The notes under the pieces: model-generated | Database searches by the model: none | What the model saw: the letters and a program-made list of their open reading frames with translations, nothing else | Told to the model about the DNA's origin: nothing | Shown here: positions 7,923 through 17,914 of the stretch, in pieces | How positions within the stretch are numbered: the first letter of the stretch is position 1 | How the letters are laid out: every line of letters begins with the position of its first letter | Made by a program: the position numbers and the translations under genes | Assembly (NCBI GenBank): GCA_003175695.1 | Contig: PSRA01000122.1 | Coordinates: 1 to 43,283, forward strand | Origin: Bacteroidota bacterium | GTDB lineage: Bacteria; Bacteroidota; Bacteroidia; Chitinophagales; Chitinophagaceae | Direction: 5' to 3' | Length of the DNA: 43,283 nt

Positions 7923-10493
7923 TTGAGTTCCGTTTCATTTTTAAAAAAGAAAGCGTCCGAAATCAATCATCGTATCTGCATATTGTTAATGACTGTTTTG
8001 ATTTTCAGTAAGGGTGTTGCCCAAACCAGGCTCATCAGGGGAACTGTTATTGATTCTGCTTCGCATGCGGCGCTGGCGAATGTGAACGTTGTTGAATTGA
8101 ATAAGACCAGGGGAACAATTACCGACGCGAAGGGAAAATTCAATATCAAAATTGATAATAGAACAAAGCAGCTGGTCATCACGGCGACCGGATATAAGCC
8201 TTACCATCTTATCCTAACTGATACGTCGGATACTGACCACCTTGTCATGCTTTCCAAGTCATTCACTACCCTTGCCCCGGTGGTAGTGGAAGCCAAAAAA
8301 ACCCGCTACAGAAATAAGAATAATCCCGCTGTCGAGCTGATCCGGTTGGTAATTGCCAACAAAGCGAAAAATGGCCCCAGGTCGGCCGCCTATTTATCTT
8401 ATGACCAATATGAGAAAGCCAGGATATTAGTAGACAAACCACCGGACTTCATCATGAATAACTTCGTCATGAAGAAATTTCAATTTGTGACTGAAAATAT
8501 TGATACTGCGCTGATCCCTGGAAAAGAGCTCGTACCCGTTTATCTTGAAGAAGTATTTTCTCAAAATCATTTTCGCAAACAACCAGAAAAGAAAAAAAAG
8601 ATTGTAACGGCGAAAAAATCAACTGATTTGGGCGAATATCTTGACATGACCGCAATCAGTCAGATTTTAAAAAGGCTTTATGAAGAGGTCAATATCTATG
8701 ACAATTCTGTCGATATCTTCACAATGCAGTTTTTAAGCCCGATAGCGGACATTGCTCCCACTTTTTATAAGTATTTTATTGTAGACACTGTCGAAGAGAA
8801 TGGCATCAAAATCGTGAAACTGGATTTTATGCCTCGGAATCCCGAAGACCTGCTATTTAAAGGGACATTATACATTACATTGGATGGCAGGTATGCCGTG
8901 AAGCGGATAAAGCTTGATGTTAGTAAGCATATTAACATCAACTACATCCGTCATTTTGAAGTGGAACAGGAGTTTGAAGAAGGTACCGGGAACCATTATT
9001 ATCTGGCATCATCCCGCATGGTCGCTTTTTTCAGTCCATTCCCCAATACACCTGCAGTTTATGGAGAACGGATTATTGATACAAAGAATGTGACGGACTC
9101 TGTCATTGCGGAAGATGCAATGAAGGGAAAAGAGATAGATACTCTGGCACTTGCTTATGCGCAACCAAATGACTATTGGCAAACAGAGCGTCCGATTGCG
9201 CTCAGCCAGGTTGAAGCCAATACTTACATAATTACAGACAGCCTGGTCAGGATGCGGCCATACACCAGGCTAATGGATATTGCCACTTTGCTTACAGCAG
9301 GATATAAATCAGTTGGAAAATTTGAGATAGGCCCAGTCGGTAGTTTCTATTCCTTTAACAGCGTTGAAGGGAACAGACTGCAATTCGGTATCAGGTCAAA
9401 ACCTAAATTAAGCACACGATACTTTCTGAGTTCCTACGTAGCATATGGATTCGGTGATCAGCGCTGGAAATATTTTGTCAGTGGCACCTATTCAATCAAC
9501 CACAAATCCATTTACACATTTCCTTTTAACTATATACAGGCAAGCTACATGCATGACACCCGGATATTGGGTCAGGAGGATGTTTTTACGCAGGCAAATA
9601 GTTTCCTTGGTTCTTTTAACCGTGGTATTAATAATTCATGGTTATATAATAACATTTTCAGGATATCATATGTGCACGAACTTGAAAATCATTTCTCCTA
9701 TACAATTGGAATGAAGTATTGGTACCAACAGCCGACGGGATCACTCCATTATGTTTTTAAAGGCAACAACAGCGAGGCCGATACACTGGAACAGATAACT
9801 ACAACAGAATTATCGTTGACGGTGCGATGGGCACCGCATGAGCAGTTTTACCAGGGCAAGGCAACCCGCAGGGATGTTATCAACAAATATCCCATTATCA
9901 CTTTGCAATATGCTAAAGGAATTCCCGGATTATTCGGTGGCCAGTATAGTTATGACGCTTTTGATTTAGCCGTATTCAAACGGTTTTATCTTGCTCCTCT
10001 GGGATTTTCAGATATCGGTCTCAATGCCGGCTATCTGTTCGGTAACCTTCCTTATCCTTTACTGATTATTCATCCAGGAAACCAGAGTTATTTTTACAGT
10101 TCTAATTCTTACAACCTGATGAATAATGGAGAGTTCCTGAGTGATCACTACGCATCGATGCGCATCGACCATTATTTTAATGGTTTTTTCTTCAACAAAA
10201 TTCCTTTAATTAAGAAACTGAGGCTAAGAGAAGTGATAGAAGCCAAAGTTCTCACTGGTGGCTTGCGGGATGAAAATAATCCGGCCGTTAATCCCACTCA
10301 AATGCAATTTCCGACTACTAACGGAATGACCTCGTCTTTCCCATTGGGAGGGAGATTCTATTTCGAGGCTGGATTTGGCATTTATAATATCTTCTCCTTT
10401 TTGCGTATTGACCTGGTCAAAAGATTTAGTTTTTTGAGCAATCCTAATATTTCAACGCTGGGTGTAAGGTTCAGCACGAATTTGAATTTCTAG
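7923..10493 (+). CDS. DUF5686 and carboxypeptidase-regulatory outer-membrane protein
   Basis: This encodes 856 residues. The signal peptide ends near GVAQ. A carboxypeptidase-regulatory-like domain follows (about 35-105: IRGTVIDSASHAALANVNV, with ITDAKGKF). Then comes the DUF5686 region, predicted to be an outer-membrane beta-barrel and rich in aromatic and Gly residues, ending in the C-terminal strand FSTNLNF. Start choice: TTG 7923 gives a full signal peptide with a basic n-region; ATG 7989 would leave a very short one. DUF5686 proteins are widespread in Bacteroidota and of unsettled function. The gene is 182 bases from the protease and 157 bases before the cytochrome. Confidence 0.88.
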   Translation: MSSVSFLKKKASEINHRICILLMTVLIFSKGVAQTRLIRGTVIDSASHAALANVNVVELNKTRGTITDAKGKFNIKIDNRTKQLVITATGYKPYHLILTDTSDTDHLVMLSKSFTTLAPVVVEAKKTRYRNKNNPAVELIRLVIANKAKNGPRSAAYLSYDQYEKARILVDKPPDFIMNNFVMKKFQFVTENIDTALIPGKELVPVYLEEVFSQNHFRKQPEKKKKIVTAKKSTDLGEYLDMTAISQILKRLYEEVNIYDNSVDIFTMQFLSPIADIAPTFYKYFIVDTVEENGIKIVKLDFMPRNPEDLLFKGTLYITLDGRYAVKRIKLDVSKHININYIRHFEVEQEFEEGTGNHYYLASSRMVAFFSPFPNTPAVYGERIIDTKNVTDSVIAEDAMKGKEIDTLALAYAQPNDYWQTERPIALSQVEANTYIITDSLVRMRPYTRLMDIATLLTAGYKSVGKFEIGPVGSFYSFNSVEGNRLQFGIRSKPKLSTRYFLSSYVAYGFGDQRWKYFVSGTYSINHKSIYTFPFNYIQASYMHDTRILGQEDVFTQANSFLGSFNRGINNSWLYNNIFRISYVHELENHFSYTIGMKYWYQQPTGSLHYVFKGNNSEADTLEQITTTELSLTVRWAPHEQFYQGKATRRDVINKYPIITLQYAKGIPGLFGGQYSYDAFDLAVFKRFYLAPLGFSDIGLNAGYLFGNLPYPLLIIHPGNQSYFYSSNSYNLMNNGEFLSDHYASMRIDHYFNGFFFNKIPLIKKLRLREVIEAKVLTGGLRDENNPAVNPTQMQFPTTNGMTSSFPLGGRFYFEAGFGIYNIFSFLRIDLVKRFSFLSNPNISTLGVRFSTNLNF

Positions 10494-10616
10494 CAGCTGG
10501 GAAAGTTGTTGTCAGTATATAAATAATCCTCTTCATGGTCTGTATTTGGCGGCAACTTTCTGAATTTTCATCGCATTCCTAAAGGAAAAGGACAGGTCAT
10601 TCTTACCCTTGCATAG

Positions 10617-10624
10617 TATTTTTG
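10617..10624 (+). promoter_or_regulatory. -7 element (TATTTTTG) before the cytochrome c gene
   Basis: TATTTTTG matches TAnnTTTG perfectly and ends 26 bases before ATG 10651, a normal leader length. No TTTG -33 element is visible at the usual spacing, so this is only a partial promoter call. Confidence 0.35.
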
Positions 10625-10650
10625 TTGTAAGCCAGACTAAATTTAGCTAT

Positions 10651-10971
10651 ATGAAAAAAACAATAATTGTTTTTGCGTTTGCTCTGATAGCAGCTTGCGC
10701 ACCTGTCAAACTCCTTCAGCCCACCCAAGCTGATGCTGACCGGGGCAGTCAGAAATTCCCGGGTTTTTCGCTTAGTGAGCTCAATGAAGGCAAAAGTATC
10801 TATGAAGCTCATTGCAACAAGTGTCACCGTTTTAAGGTTCCTGAATCCAGGGATGAGATGAAATGGGATATGGTAATTCCAAAAATGGCAAAGAAAGCAA
10901 AATTAGATAGCGTTCAGGAAAGCCTTGTTCTAAAATATGTGGTGACCATGAGTACTGCTAAGACAAAATAG
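10651..10971 (+). CDS. Lipid-anchored single-heme cytochrome c
   Basis: This encodes 106 residues from ATG 10651, which opens a lipoprotein signal (MKKTIIVFAFALIAAC, Cys16). One heme-binding motif CNKCH lies after a short charged linker (KSIYEAHCNKCHRF), and an axial Met can be supplied by the IPKMAKK stretch. Size and layout match small c-type cytochromes of Bacteroidota that carry electrons in the periplasm. The di-heme peroxidase at 17915-19735, eight kb downstream on the same strand, is one plausible acceptor, but this is an inference from the family and not from adjacency. The open frame extends upstream to 10609; that part is not part of the protein. Confidence 0.85.
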   Translation: MKKTIIVFAFALIAACAPVKLLQPTQADADRGSQKFPGFSLSELNEGKSIYEAHCNKCHRFKVPESRDEMKWDMVIPKMAKKAKLDSVQESLVLKYVVTMSTAKTK

Positions 10972-11356
10972 AAATACAACTTAACTATTGAGCCCCGCGC
11001 TTTATGCGCAATACCTCGCCACGTCGTTTAGGCGTCAAGGTAATTGATTAAATCTTGATACAAATCGTGCATGGTTAATTTGTGATCCTATTGCCGCTCT
11101 CAAAATGCAGGTCGGAAAAAGTTCGTTCTTCCATCGGTCGCTCTTGTGTGAAAGGAGCACTCAATGGATTCTGAAGAAATTCTGTAAATATTCTAAAGCC
11201 CAAAATAAGATAGGAAAAATTAATTACCTCCAAATTAATTTGCCATTATAATTTGATCATAGAATAGTAATCAAATCTTTAATTCCTTTTTTTTAACATT
11301 TTCAGTCTTCTCTTCAAGTCATATTTGTCGGACATCACAACACCCGCTACTACAAG
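10972..11356. other. Intergenic region with possible control sequences, 385 bp
   Basis: This is the presumed promoter region of the five-gene TonB operon. Visible features are a direct repeat AAATTAATT at 11217-11225 and 11232-11240 (15-base period) and CATATTTG at 11320-11327, a 7/8 match to TAnnTTTG ending 29 bases before ATG 11357. The hairpin GCGC-TTTAT-GCGC after the cytochrome stop has no T-run. No gene is supported here. Confidence 0.5.
11320..11327 (+). promoter_or_regulatory. Candidate -7 element (CATATTTG) of the TonB operon
   Basis: It matches the TAnnTTTG consensus at 7 of 8 positions and lies 29 bases before the receptor start. It overlaps a short imperfect palindrome TGTCGGACA (11326-11334) that could be an operator. 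There is no clear -33 TTTG. Confidence 0.28.
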
Positions 11357-14125
11357 ATGCAATCCAGACCAAGGCCAGCTGATTTGACCGTACGGTTATT
11401 TTTTTTCCTTCCATTTCTTTTTTTGTTTTTGAATGCCTCCTCTCAAACCGGAACTATCACCGGAAAGATCACCAATGGTCAGAGTAAGGAGAATTTGTCC
11501 AATGCTGTAGTCTCTCTCACAAATTCGAAATATAAGAAGTTCACAAATAATTCGGGAGAGTTCACATTAGCAAATGTTCCCGCAAATGAATATGAATTAA
11601 CCGTTGAATATGTTGGATTTACAACTTATACCCAACGTGTCCACCTGAAGGCAAACGAGACTTTGCGGTTGGATATAGCTGTTATACCAAACGGAAAGAG
11701 CCTGGAACAGGTTACGGTATTTGGCAGACTTAGCCAGGAGACTGAAGCCGGGGCAAGACAAAGGGAACAATACGCAAATAATATTGTAAATGTGGTCTCG
11801 GCCAGGGCGATGGAAAGGTCTCCGGATATCAATGCTGCCAATGTTTTGCAGAGAATGAGCGGTCTTACCATCCAGCGGAGTGGAGGTGGGGACCAGGCAT
11901 TTCCCATCGTTCGTGGACTGGATCCCAATTACAGCAACACGTTAGTCAATGGCGTAAAAATTACGAGTCCGGATGATAAATCCAGGTTCGTGCCTTTGAA
12001 TGTGGTGCCTTCAGATTTGCTGGGAAGTATCGAGGTGCATAAAACCTTGTTGCCTGAAATGGAAGGGGATGCAATTGGCGGATCCGTGAATTTGTTAATG
12101 AAAGATGCGCCGGAAAAACAAGTCTTTAAGGTTCTCGCCTCGGTGGGCTACAGCAAGATTTTTATGGATCGGCCTTTCCTGACGTTTTCCAAAAAGGATA
12201 TTCAACAAAAGAGCCTGATTGAAAAATACGGCTCTTCTTACATCGCGCAACCAAATGACTTCAGCAGAACCAACCTTGACTTTAAAGAAACAACTGCATG
12301 GCCAAATGTTGTGGCGGGTATTGTTTTCGGTCAAAGGTTTTTTAGGAACAAGCTGGGATTTATGATCGCCAATAACTTCCAAAACCAATACTACGGGAGC
12401 AATTCAATCTTCAACCAGGTTGCTCCTGACGTGCATGCCGGTGGTGCCGCGATCGTATCAGATTATGCAAATAGATACTTCTCTACACAGGAATTAAACA
12501 ATGGATTGACGCTTCACTTAGATTATCAATTCAATGAAAAAAATAAGATTCTACTTACCAATATATTTTTATACACTTCTCTGTCGCAGGCAAGGAATAT
12601 CATTGATACTTCCATCCTGGGTGGCAATGGTGGTAGAACAGTTCCAGGTACAGGTCCTGTATCAACAGATTTTACGTCTGTGACCAGTAAGCAAATCATT
12701 CAAAATCTGAAACTTGAAGGAAAGCACATTCTTTCCAATCATTTTTTGCTTGATTGGGCTGGAGTATGGTCATATGCAGCCAAAAGAACTCCTGATTTCG
12801 CCAATCTCGCTATAAATAGTAAGATCGACACCATGCACACTACTCATGATATTAATGGGCCATATGTTTTTGTTAAGACGCCTAATTATTTCGATCAAAT
12901 TACCAGGATCTGGCAACATAACGAAGATATGGATCTGGATGGGATCCTTAACCTGGCGTATAGGCAAAAAATTGCATCAAATGGATCATTTGAATTTAAA
13001 ATTGGAGGTCTGTATCGCCATAAGTCAAGGTCCAACATCCAGGATGAATATGACCTCAAGCCAACAACGAGCAGTAGTGGTATCAAACAACAATTCAACG
13101 ATATATATTCGGCTCAATGGCTAGTATATAATAGTAGTGGAACTTATGACTATGATAAGAACAAATATAAACTCCATGAAAATGTTGCTGCCGGATATGG
13201 ACAATTCAGAATTGCTTTTCCGATCATTGAAGTTGCCGGTGGCCTGCGTGTTGAAAATACCCAACAGGGATACCAGTTGTTCACGTTTTATGCGACCGGT
13301 ATCAATGGAGTGGACAAGAGCTACACCGATTTTCTTCCGAGTATTGACATAAAATTTAAACCGAATAGTCTCACAAATATTCGGGCGTCTTACTATAAGG
13401 CCATAGCCAGGCCAAATTTTTATGATTTGGTACCAGCAGAACGTATCAGCACAACTACTGCCAATTCGACCACCGGTAATCCTTATTTGAAACATACGGT
13501 TGCAGACAACTTCGATCTGAGGTATGAGTACTTTCCACGGGAAGAAGACCAGGCATTCGCAGGTGTATTTTATAAAAAATTAATGGATCCTATCGAATAC
13601 GCTTATGTCAATGGAACTAAGATACAACCAGTAAATTATGGCGATGCTACAGATTATGGCCTGGAGCTGGGCTGGACGCATTACTTCGGAAAAATCGGGA
13701 TAACTGGCAACTATACCTACATATACTCTAAGATCTATTCTATTAAATCTTACTATGACTTGAATACCGGATACATCAATACTGACACATTGCAGAAACG
13801 TTCTTTACAAGGTCAGACCAATCACGTCTTGAATGTTTCTTTGCTATACAAAAGTATTCCGAAAAAATTCTTTGCTGAATTAGCCTTCCAGTACCTGGGT
13901 AAATCTATCGCTCTTGTCTACCCGATATTTGGTTACGATTATTATCAACAACCTCAATACAATCTGGCTTTTTCAGCAGAAAAGGAATTAAAAAACCATT
14001 TCACTTTATTCACCAAGATCAATAATATTCTCAACACGCCGGTAAAGAACGAAATCAATAACCTGCTGGTGGTGAATGATATTACAAAATTCAATTTCAG
14101 TATTGGATTCAGATATCAGAGATAA
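11357..14125 (+). CDS. TonB-dependent outer-membrane receptor
   Basis: This encodes 922 residues. A signal peptide (ends ...NASSQ) is followed by a carboxypeptidase-like regulatory domain at about 31-115 (GTITGKITNGQSKENLSNAVVSL). The plug domain contains VLQRMSGLTIQRSGG and RGLDPNYSNTLVNGVKI, and is followed by a TonB-dependent barrel with typical aromatic C-terminus FSIGFRYQR. There is no N-terminal STN signalling domain and no sigma/anti-sigma pair nearby, so regulation is unlikely to be of the FecIR type. It is an importer for a large or scarce ligand such as a siderophore, a metal complex or a glycan; which one is unknown. No SusD partner follows. It is the first of five co-directional genes separated by 25-62 bases. 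Confidence 0.93.
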   Translation: MQSRPRPADLTVRLFFFLPFLFLFLNASSQTGTITGKITNGQSKENLSNAVVSLTNSKYKKFTNNSGEFTLANVPANEYELTVEYVGFTTYTQRVHLKANETLRLDIAVIPNGKSLEQVTVFGRLSQETEAGARQREQYANNIVNVVSARAMERSPDINAANVLQRMSGLTIQRSGGGDQAFPIVRGLDPNYSNTLVNGVKITSPDDKSRFVPLNVVPSDLLGSIEVHKTLLPEMEGDAIGGSVNLLMKDAPEKQVFKVLASVGYSKIFMDRPFLTFSKKDIQQKSLIEKYGSSYIAQPNDFSRTNLDFKETTAWPNVVAGIVFGQRFFRNKLGFMIANNFQNQYYGSNSIFNQVAPDVHAGGAAIVSDYANRYFSTQELNNGLTLHLDYQFNEKNKILLTNIFLYTSLSQARNIIDTSILGGNGGRTVPGTGPVSTDFTSVTSKQIIQNLKLEGKHILSNHFLLDWAGVWSYAAKRTPDFANLAINSKIDTMHTTHDINGPYVFVKTPNYFDQITRIWQHNEDMDLDGILNLAYRQKIASNGSFEFKIGGLYRHKSRSNIQDEYDLKPTTSSSGIKQQFNDIYSAQWLVYNSSGTYDYDKNKYKLHENVAAGYGQFRIAFPIIEVAGGLRVENTQQGYQLFTFYATGINGVDKSYTDFLPSIDIKFKPNSLTNIRASYYKAIARPNFYDLVPAERISTTTANSTTGNPYLKHTVADNFDLRYEYFPREEDQAFAGVFYKKLMDPIEYAYVNGTKIQPVNYGDATDYGLELGWTHYFGKIGITGNYTYIYSKIYSIKSYYDLNTGYINTDTLQKRSLQGQTNHVLNVSLLYKSIPKKFFAELAFQYLGKSIALVYPIFGYDYYQQPQYNLAFSAEKELKNHFTLFTKINNILNTPVKNEINNLLVVNDITKFNFSIGFRYQR

Positions 14126-14150
14126 AATCGATAACCTTAAAAAAAATAAA

Positions 14151-15377
14151 ATGAAAGAAAGACTTTCGCATTTGGCAATTGTTGTTACGATTTTTGCATT
14201 TGCAGCCTGCTCCAAGAGCAGTACTGAAACAACCAAAGTTATTCAACCCACAGTTCCGGCCTCTAACCCAATCTCGCCCGGTAACATAACGGGTTTTGTA
14301 AAAGGAACGTTGACTACCGGTAACACATACACGATAACTGGAGATCTCACCGTTAAATTAGGGGATACGCTTGCTTCTCAACAAGGAGTTACCGTGATCG
14401 TTTCGAATGATGCTCAAATCAATATACAAGGAGTGTTATTGCTTGTTGGAACCAAAGATCAGCCCATTTCATTTAATTCTTCTTCCAAACAACCAGGATC
14501 CTGGGGAGGTTTTCAGTGCGATAGTGCGCAATCTGTAACAATTAAATGGACCCACGTGGACAATACCGGTGGTCCCGATCCATCCGCAAGCCCGAGAAAG
14601 ACAGTTTTTGTCAATGCGCCGATCCCGGTCGACATTGAAGATTCCTGGTTCACCAATGGACAGGATGACCTGATTAGGTGTCAAAATGGAGCCACGATCA
14701 AAATTTTAAGGAATACAATTTTATGTTCTGGCAGCACGGATGGTGAAGCTATCAACTTAAAGAGTGGCGTAACGGGAACCGTCGCATACAACGTTGTGTA
14801 TAGCCAGGCCGGAACAGGAGTAAAACTGGAAACCAGCAGCACGAAACCGCTTCCGCAAACTTCAGTTGATGTATATAATAATACTTTGGTCTGTAACGGA
14901 TGGAGAAGAGGACAGGCGGAACCCGGCAGAGGTGTTTCTATCGGACTGAATGCGAAAGCCAATGTGTATAACAATATTATGATGAATAACTACCAGGGCT
15001 TGGAAATATTCCAGGATGCGGATACTTCAGCTGCGGATACTCATTATGGAAATAATTTGTTCTACGCATCTGTCGATACTTACCAGGACACAACACAAGG
15101 CGGAAATCTTGCCATTAATATCAGGAATAATTTTTATCCCGGTGATGGCGTAGGAAAACCTCAACCCACTGATCTTATATCAACAAAAGTGGGAGATAAA
15201 GACCCTCTTTTTACAGCATTCGACGGGAAAGTGGCGACTCCGAATGGAGCACCTACCAGTAACGATTTTCATTTGCAGCCTGGTTCTCCTGCCTTGGGTA
15301 AGGGAAATCCCACTTATAATAATGATATTGGTGCGTATACTTCTTCCGCAGATCCAACAAAGAGCAATCAACATTGA
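14151..15377 (+). CDS. Right-handed beta-helix lipoprotein
   Basis: This encodes 408 residues from ATG 14151, 25 bases after the receptor stop. The frame is open further upstream but overlaps the receptor. The signal ends in a lipobox FAAC (Cys20). The central region holds repeated short beta-strand rungs with N/D and G ladders (INIQGVLLLVGTKDQPISFNS, VNAPIPVDIEDSWF, TVAYNVVYSQAGTGVKL, VYNNIMMNNYQG), as in pectate-lyase-like right-handed parallel beta-helix proteins. I see no catalytic residues for a lyase. It may bind the same ligand as the receptor on the cell surface. Function is inferred only from position and fold. Confidence 0.75.
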   Translation: MKERLSHLAIVVTIFAFAACSKSSTETTKVIQPTVPASNPISPGNITGFVKGTLTTGNTYTITGDLTVKLGDTLASQQGVTVIVSNDAQINIQGVLLLVGTKDQPISFNSSSKQPGSWGGFQCDSAQSVTIKWTHVDNTGGPDPSASPRKTVFVNAPIPVDIEDSWFTNGQDDLIRCQNGATIKILRNTILCSGSTDGEAINLKSGVTGTVAYNVVYSQAGTGVKLETSSTKPLPQTSVDVYNNTLVCNGWRRGQAEPGRGVSIGLNAKANVYNNIMMNNYQGLEIFQDADTSAADTHYGNNLFYASVDTYQDTTQGGNLAINIRNNFYPGDGVGKPQPTDLISTKVGDKDPLFTAFDGKVATPNGAPTSNDFHLQPGSPALGKGNPTYNNDIGAYTSSADPTKSNQH

Positions 15378-15439
15378 TGGAGAGTTTTTGTGTGAGCTGA
15401 ATAATCTTTTTAACCTTTAATAAACCATTTGTTTAAAAT

Positions 15440-16450
15440 ATGGCTAAGCGTCTTTTTGCATCGGTGTCTTTATTTTTTCTTTCGCTTTTGATATCCGGAG
15501 TATTTGCACAAACTGGTCCTTACACTTTTGACAAGAAGATTGAATTACCCGGGGATGGTGGATATGATTATCTGGTAATAGACACAGTCAATAGAAGGTT
15601 ATATGTTTCACACGGAAATAAGGTGGATGTGGTGGATCTTGAAACCGAAAAACCCGTCGGAAATATTGATGGAATGGAAGGAGTTCATGGCATAGCAATA
15701 GCCTACGACGTTAACAAAGGCTTTATCAGTGACGGCAAAGTAAATGCCGTCACTGTTTTTGATCTTAAGACATTGAACAAGATTTCTACTATTCCAGTCA
15801 GCGGAAAGGACCCCGATGCAATTACCTATGACCAATATTCGGGTCGGGTCTTCACATTTAACGGAGACAGCCATAATTCGTCTGTAATTGACGCAAATAG
15901 CCTGAAGGAAATTGGAACCGTAGAATTGCAAGGCGCACCGGAGTTTGCTGTGCCTGATGGACAAGGGAAAATCTATAACAATATCGAAGACAGAAACGAG
16001 TTGTGTGTTATCGACACGCGGGCTCTGAAGGTAATCGACCATTTGCCACTAACTCCATGCGGAAAACCGACCGGCCTTTACCTTGATCGCGCGAATGCGA
16101 GGCTATTTTCAGCCTGTCGTACAAACCAGGGAATGAGTGTGGTCGATTTTGCTTCGAAAAAAGTAATCACTACCTTGCCTATAGGCGCCGGTGTTGATGC
16201 AGTCACATACGATCCGGTGACAAAATTTATTTTTTGCTCTAATGGTGACGGCACGACGACAATTATCAAACAAGAATCAGCTGATCAGTACAACGTAGTT
16301 CAAACCCTTACCACCCAATACAGAGCCAAGACCATGGCAATTGACCTGCGCACGCACAAGATTTATCTGAGTGCGCCGGAATTTGAAAAAGGAACCAAAA
16401 ACCGAATTCCAGGCAGTTTCAGGGTTTTGGTATACAAGCTACAATCCTAA
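15440..16450 (+). CDS. Secreted YncE/YVTN-family beta-propeller protein
   Basis: This encodes 336 residues with a classic signal peptide (MAKRLFASVSLFFLSLLISGVFAQ). It then has about six repeats of the form D...RLYVSHG...VDVVDLET, FISDGKVNAVTVFDLKT, AITYDQYSGRVFTF, LFSACRTNQGMSVVDF, typical of the YncE-type YVTN seven-bladed propeller. Such proteins bind ligands or DNA or act as scaffolds in the periplasm; enzymatic activity is not evident. It sits in the middle of the operon, 62 bases after the beta-helix gene. The C-terminal coding end precedes the next gene's start by 25 bases. Confidence 0.82.
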   Translation: MAKRLFASVSLFFLSLLISGVFAQTGPYTFDKKIELPGDGGYDYLVIDTVNRRLYVSHGNKVDVVDLETEKPVGNIDGMEGVHGIAIAYDVNKGFISDGKVNAVTVFDLKTLNKISTIPVSGKDPDAITYDQYSGRVFTFNGDSHNSSVIDANSLKEIGTVELQGAPEFAVPDGQGKIYNNIEDRNELCVIDTRALKVIDHLPLTPCGKPTGLYLDRANARLFSACRTNQGMSVVDFASKKVITTLPIGAGVDAVTYDPVTKFIFCSNGDGTTTIIKQESADQYNVVQTLTTQYRAKTMAIDLRTHKIYLSAPEFEKGTKNRIPGSFRVLVYKLQS

Positions 16451-16475
16451 TACCGAATCTGAAATATTTTTCTAT

Positions 16476-17879
16476 ATGTTCTGGAATATAGTAAACATAT
16501 GTGCCTTACTGTTAGTATTTTCTGTTGTTTGTGATGCACAGGGCGCGGCAGAGGAGAAACATAAAAAATCCCAAAAAGAATCGGATCAAGATCCTTCTGA
16601 GGTGATGCCCGTCCTGATCAGAGGTCCTTATCTTCAAAAAGTAACTCCCAATAGCATAATGATCAGGTGGCGCACGGACGCGCTCAACCGAAGCAAAGTG
16701 TGGTTCGGAACAGATAAAGAATCTTTGAATTCAAGTGTTGAAGATTCTTTACTTGTAACAGAACACAAGATTGCCATTCATGGCCTGCAACCCAATACGA
16801 AATATTATTATAAGATTGGCGCCATCAAGCAAGTTCTTCAAGGCGATTCAAGCAATTATTTTTTCACATTGCCTCGGGCCGGTAGCAAGGGTACGTTCAG
16901 AATAGCAGCTTTTGGTGATTGCGGAAATAATTCAGTAAATCAGAGAAATGTCAGGGATCAATTACTGCGTTACCTGGGCAGGGATCGCCTGAACGCCTGG
17001 ATATTATTGGGAGATAATACTTATCCAAATGGAACGGATGCAGAATTTCAATCCAATTTTTTTAATGTCTATAAGGATAGCCTGTTGAAGAATGTTCCAT
17101 TATATCCCAGCCCGGGAAATCATGACTACCACGATGTTGAATTTTCTGCGGCCGTTGCTCAACAAACGCACCAGGTTGCCTACTATCAAAATTTCAGCAT
17201 GCCGGTAGACGGAGAAGCTGGCGGAGTGGCCTCACGTGAGCCATCTTACTATTCTTTCGACATTGGAAATATTCATTTTCTTTCTTTGGACTCATATGGT
17301 ATGGAACAAGGAATGCGGCTCTATGATACTTTAGGGCCGCAAGTGCAATGGATTAAAAAGGATCTGGAAAAAACCAGAAATGCTGATTGGGTGATAGCAT
17401 ATTGGCATCATCCTCCTTATACCATGGGATCGCACAATGGCGATAAGGAAGAGGAGCTGATAAAGATCAGGGAAAATTTTATTCCCATCCTGGAGAGATA
17501 TGGCGTGGATATCGTTCTTTGTGGTCATAGTCACGACTACGAGCGTTCCCGGCTTATGCAAGGTTATTACGGGAATGAGGCATCCTTTGATAGTACAAAA
17601 TTCCTGGTCAGTAATTCTTCGGGCCGCGGGGATGGGTCTCCCAACAGTCAGCCATATACGAAATCAAAATTGCATGGCAAAGGAACCGTTTATGTAGTTT
17701 CCGGATCAGCAGGACAGCTTGGAGGAATGCAACCAGAATTTCCGCACAACGCCATGTATTTTTCTGATGCAGAACATGGGGGTTCGTCTTTGATTGTCGT
17801 GAATGGAGACAGGCTTGACTTTAAGTGGATTTGTTCGGACGGGAAAATTCGAGATCAGTTCAGTATGATTAAGAAATAA
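16476..17879 (+). CDS. Purple acid phosphatase-like metallophosphoesterase
   Basis: This encodes 467 residues from ATG 16476; the open frame extends upstream into the preceding gene, but this start opens a signal peptide (MFWNIVNICALLLVFSVVCDAQG). An N-terminal fibronectin-like PAP domain follows (RGPYLQKVTPNSIMIRWRTD...). The catalytic domain has the complete metallophosphoesterase set: D148 (GDCGN), D180 and N181 (GDNTYP), N215-H216-D217 (GNHDY), H311-H312 (WHHPPY) and H351, H353 (GHSHDYE). It should hydrolyse phosphomonoesters or diesters in the periplasm or at the surface with two metal ions, usually Fe with Zn, Mn or Fe. Only 25 bases separate it from the YncE gene. Confidence 0.9.
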   Translation: MFWNIVNICALLLVFSVVCDAQGAAEEKHKKSQKESDQDPSEVMPVLIRGPYLQKVTPNSIMIRWRTDALNRSKVWFGTDKESLNSSVEDSLLVTEHKIAIHGLQPNTKYYYKIGAIKQVLQGDSSNYFFTLPRAGSKGTFRIAAFGDCGNNSVNQRNVRDQLLRYLGRDRLNAWILLGDNTYPNGTDAEFQSNFFNVYKDSLLKNVPLYPSPGNHDYHDVEFSAAVAQQTHQVAYYQNFSMPVDGEAGGVASREPSYYSFDIGNIHFLSLDSYGMEQGMRLYDTLGPQVQWIKKDLEKTRNADWVIAYWHHPPYTMGSHNGDKEEELIKIRENFIPILERYGVDIVLCGHSHDYERSRLMQGYYGNEASFDSTKFLVSNSSGRGDGSPNSQPYTKSKLHGKGTVYVVSGSAGQLGGMQPEFPHNAMYFSDAEHGGSSLIVVNGDRLDFKWICSDGKIRDQFSMIKK

Positions 17880-17914
17880 ACTCATTAAATTAAGGCTAAT
17901 CTGATCCAAAGTAA

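Noticed and set aside
10998-11012. GCGC-TTTAT-GCGC as terminator of the cytochrome gene
   Set aside because: Only a 4-bp stem and no T-run.
11326-11334. TGTCGGACA near the TonB operon as an ECF42 promoter
   Set aside because: It lacks the CGTCAT box at 17 bases and reads in an unsuitable orientation; it may be an unrelated palindrome.
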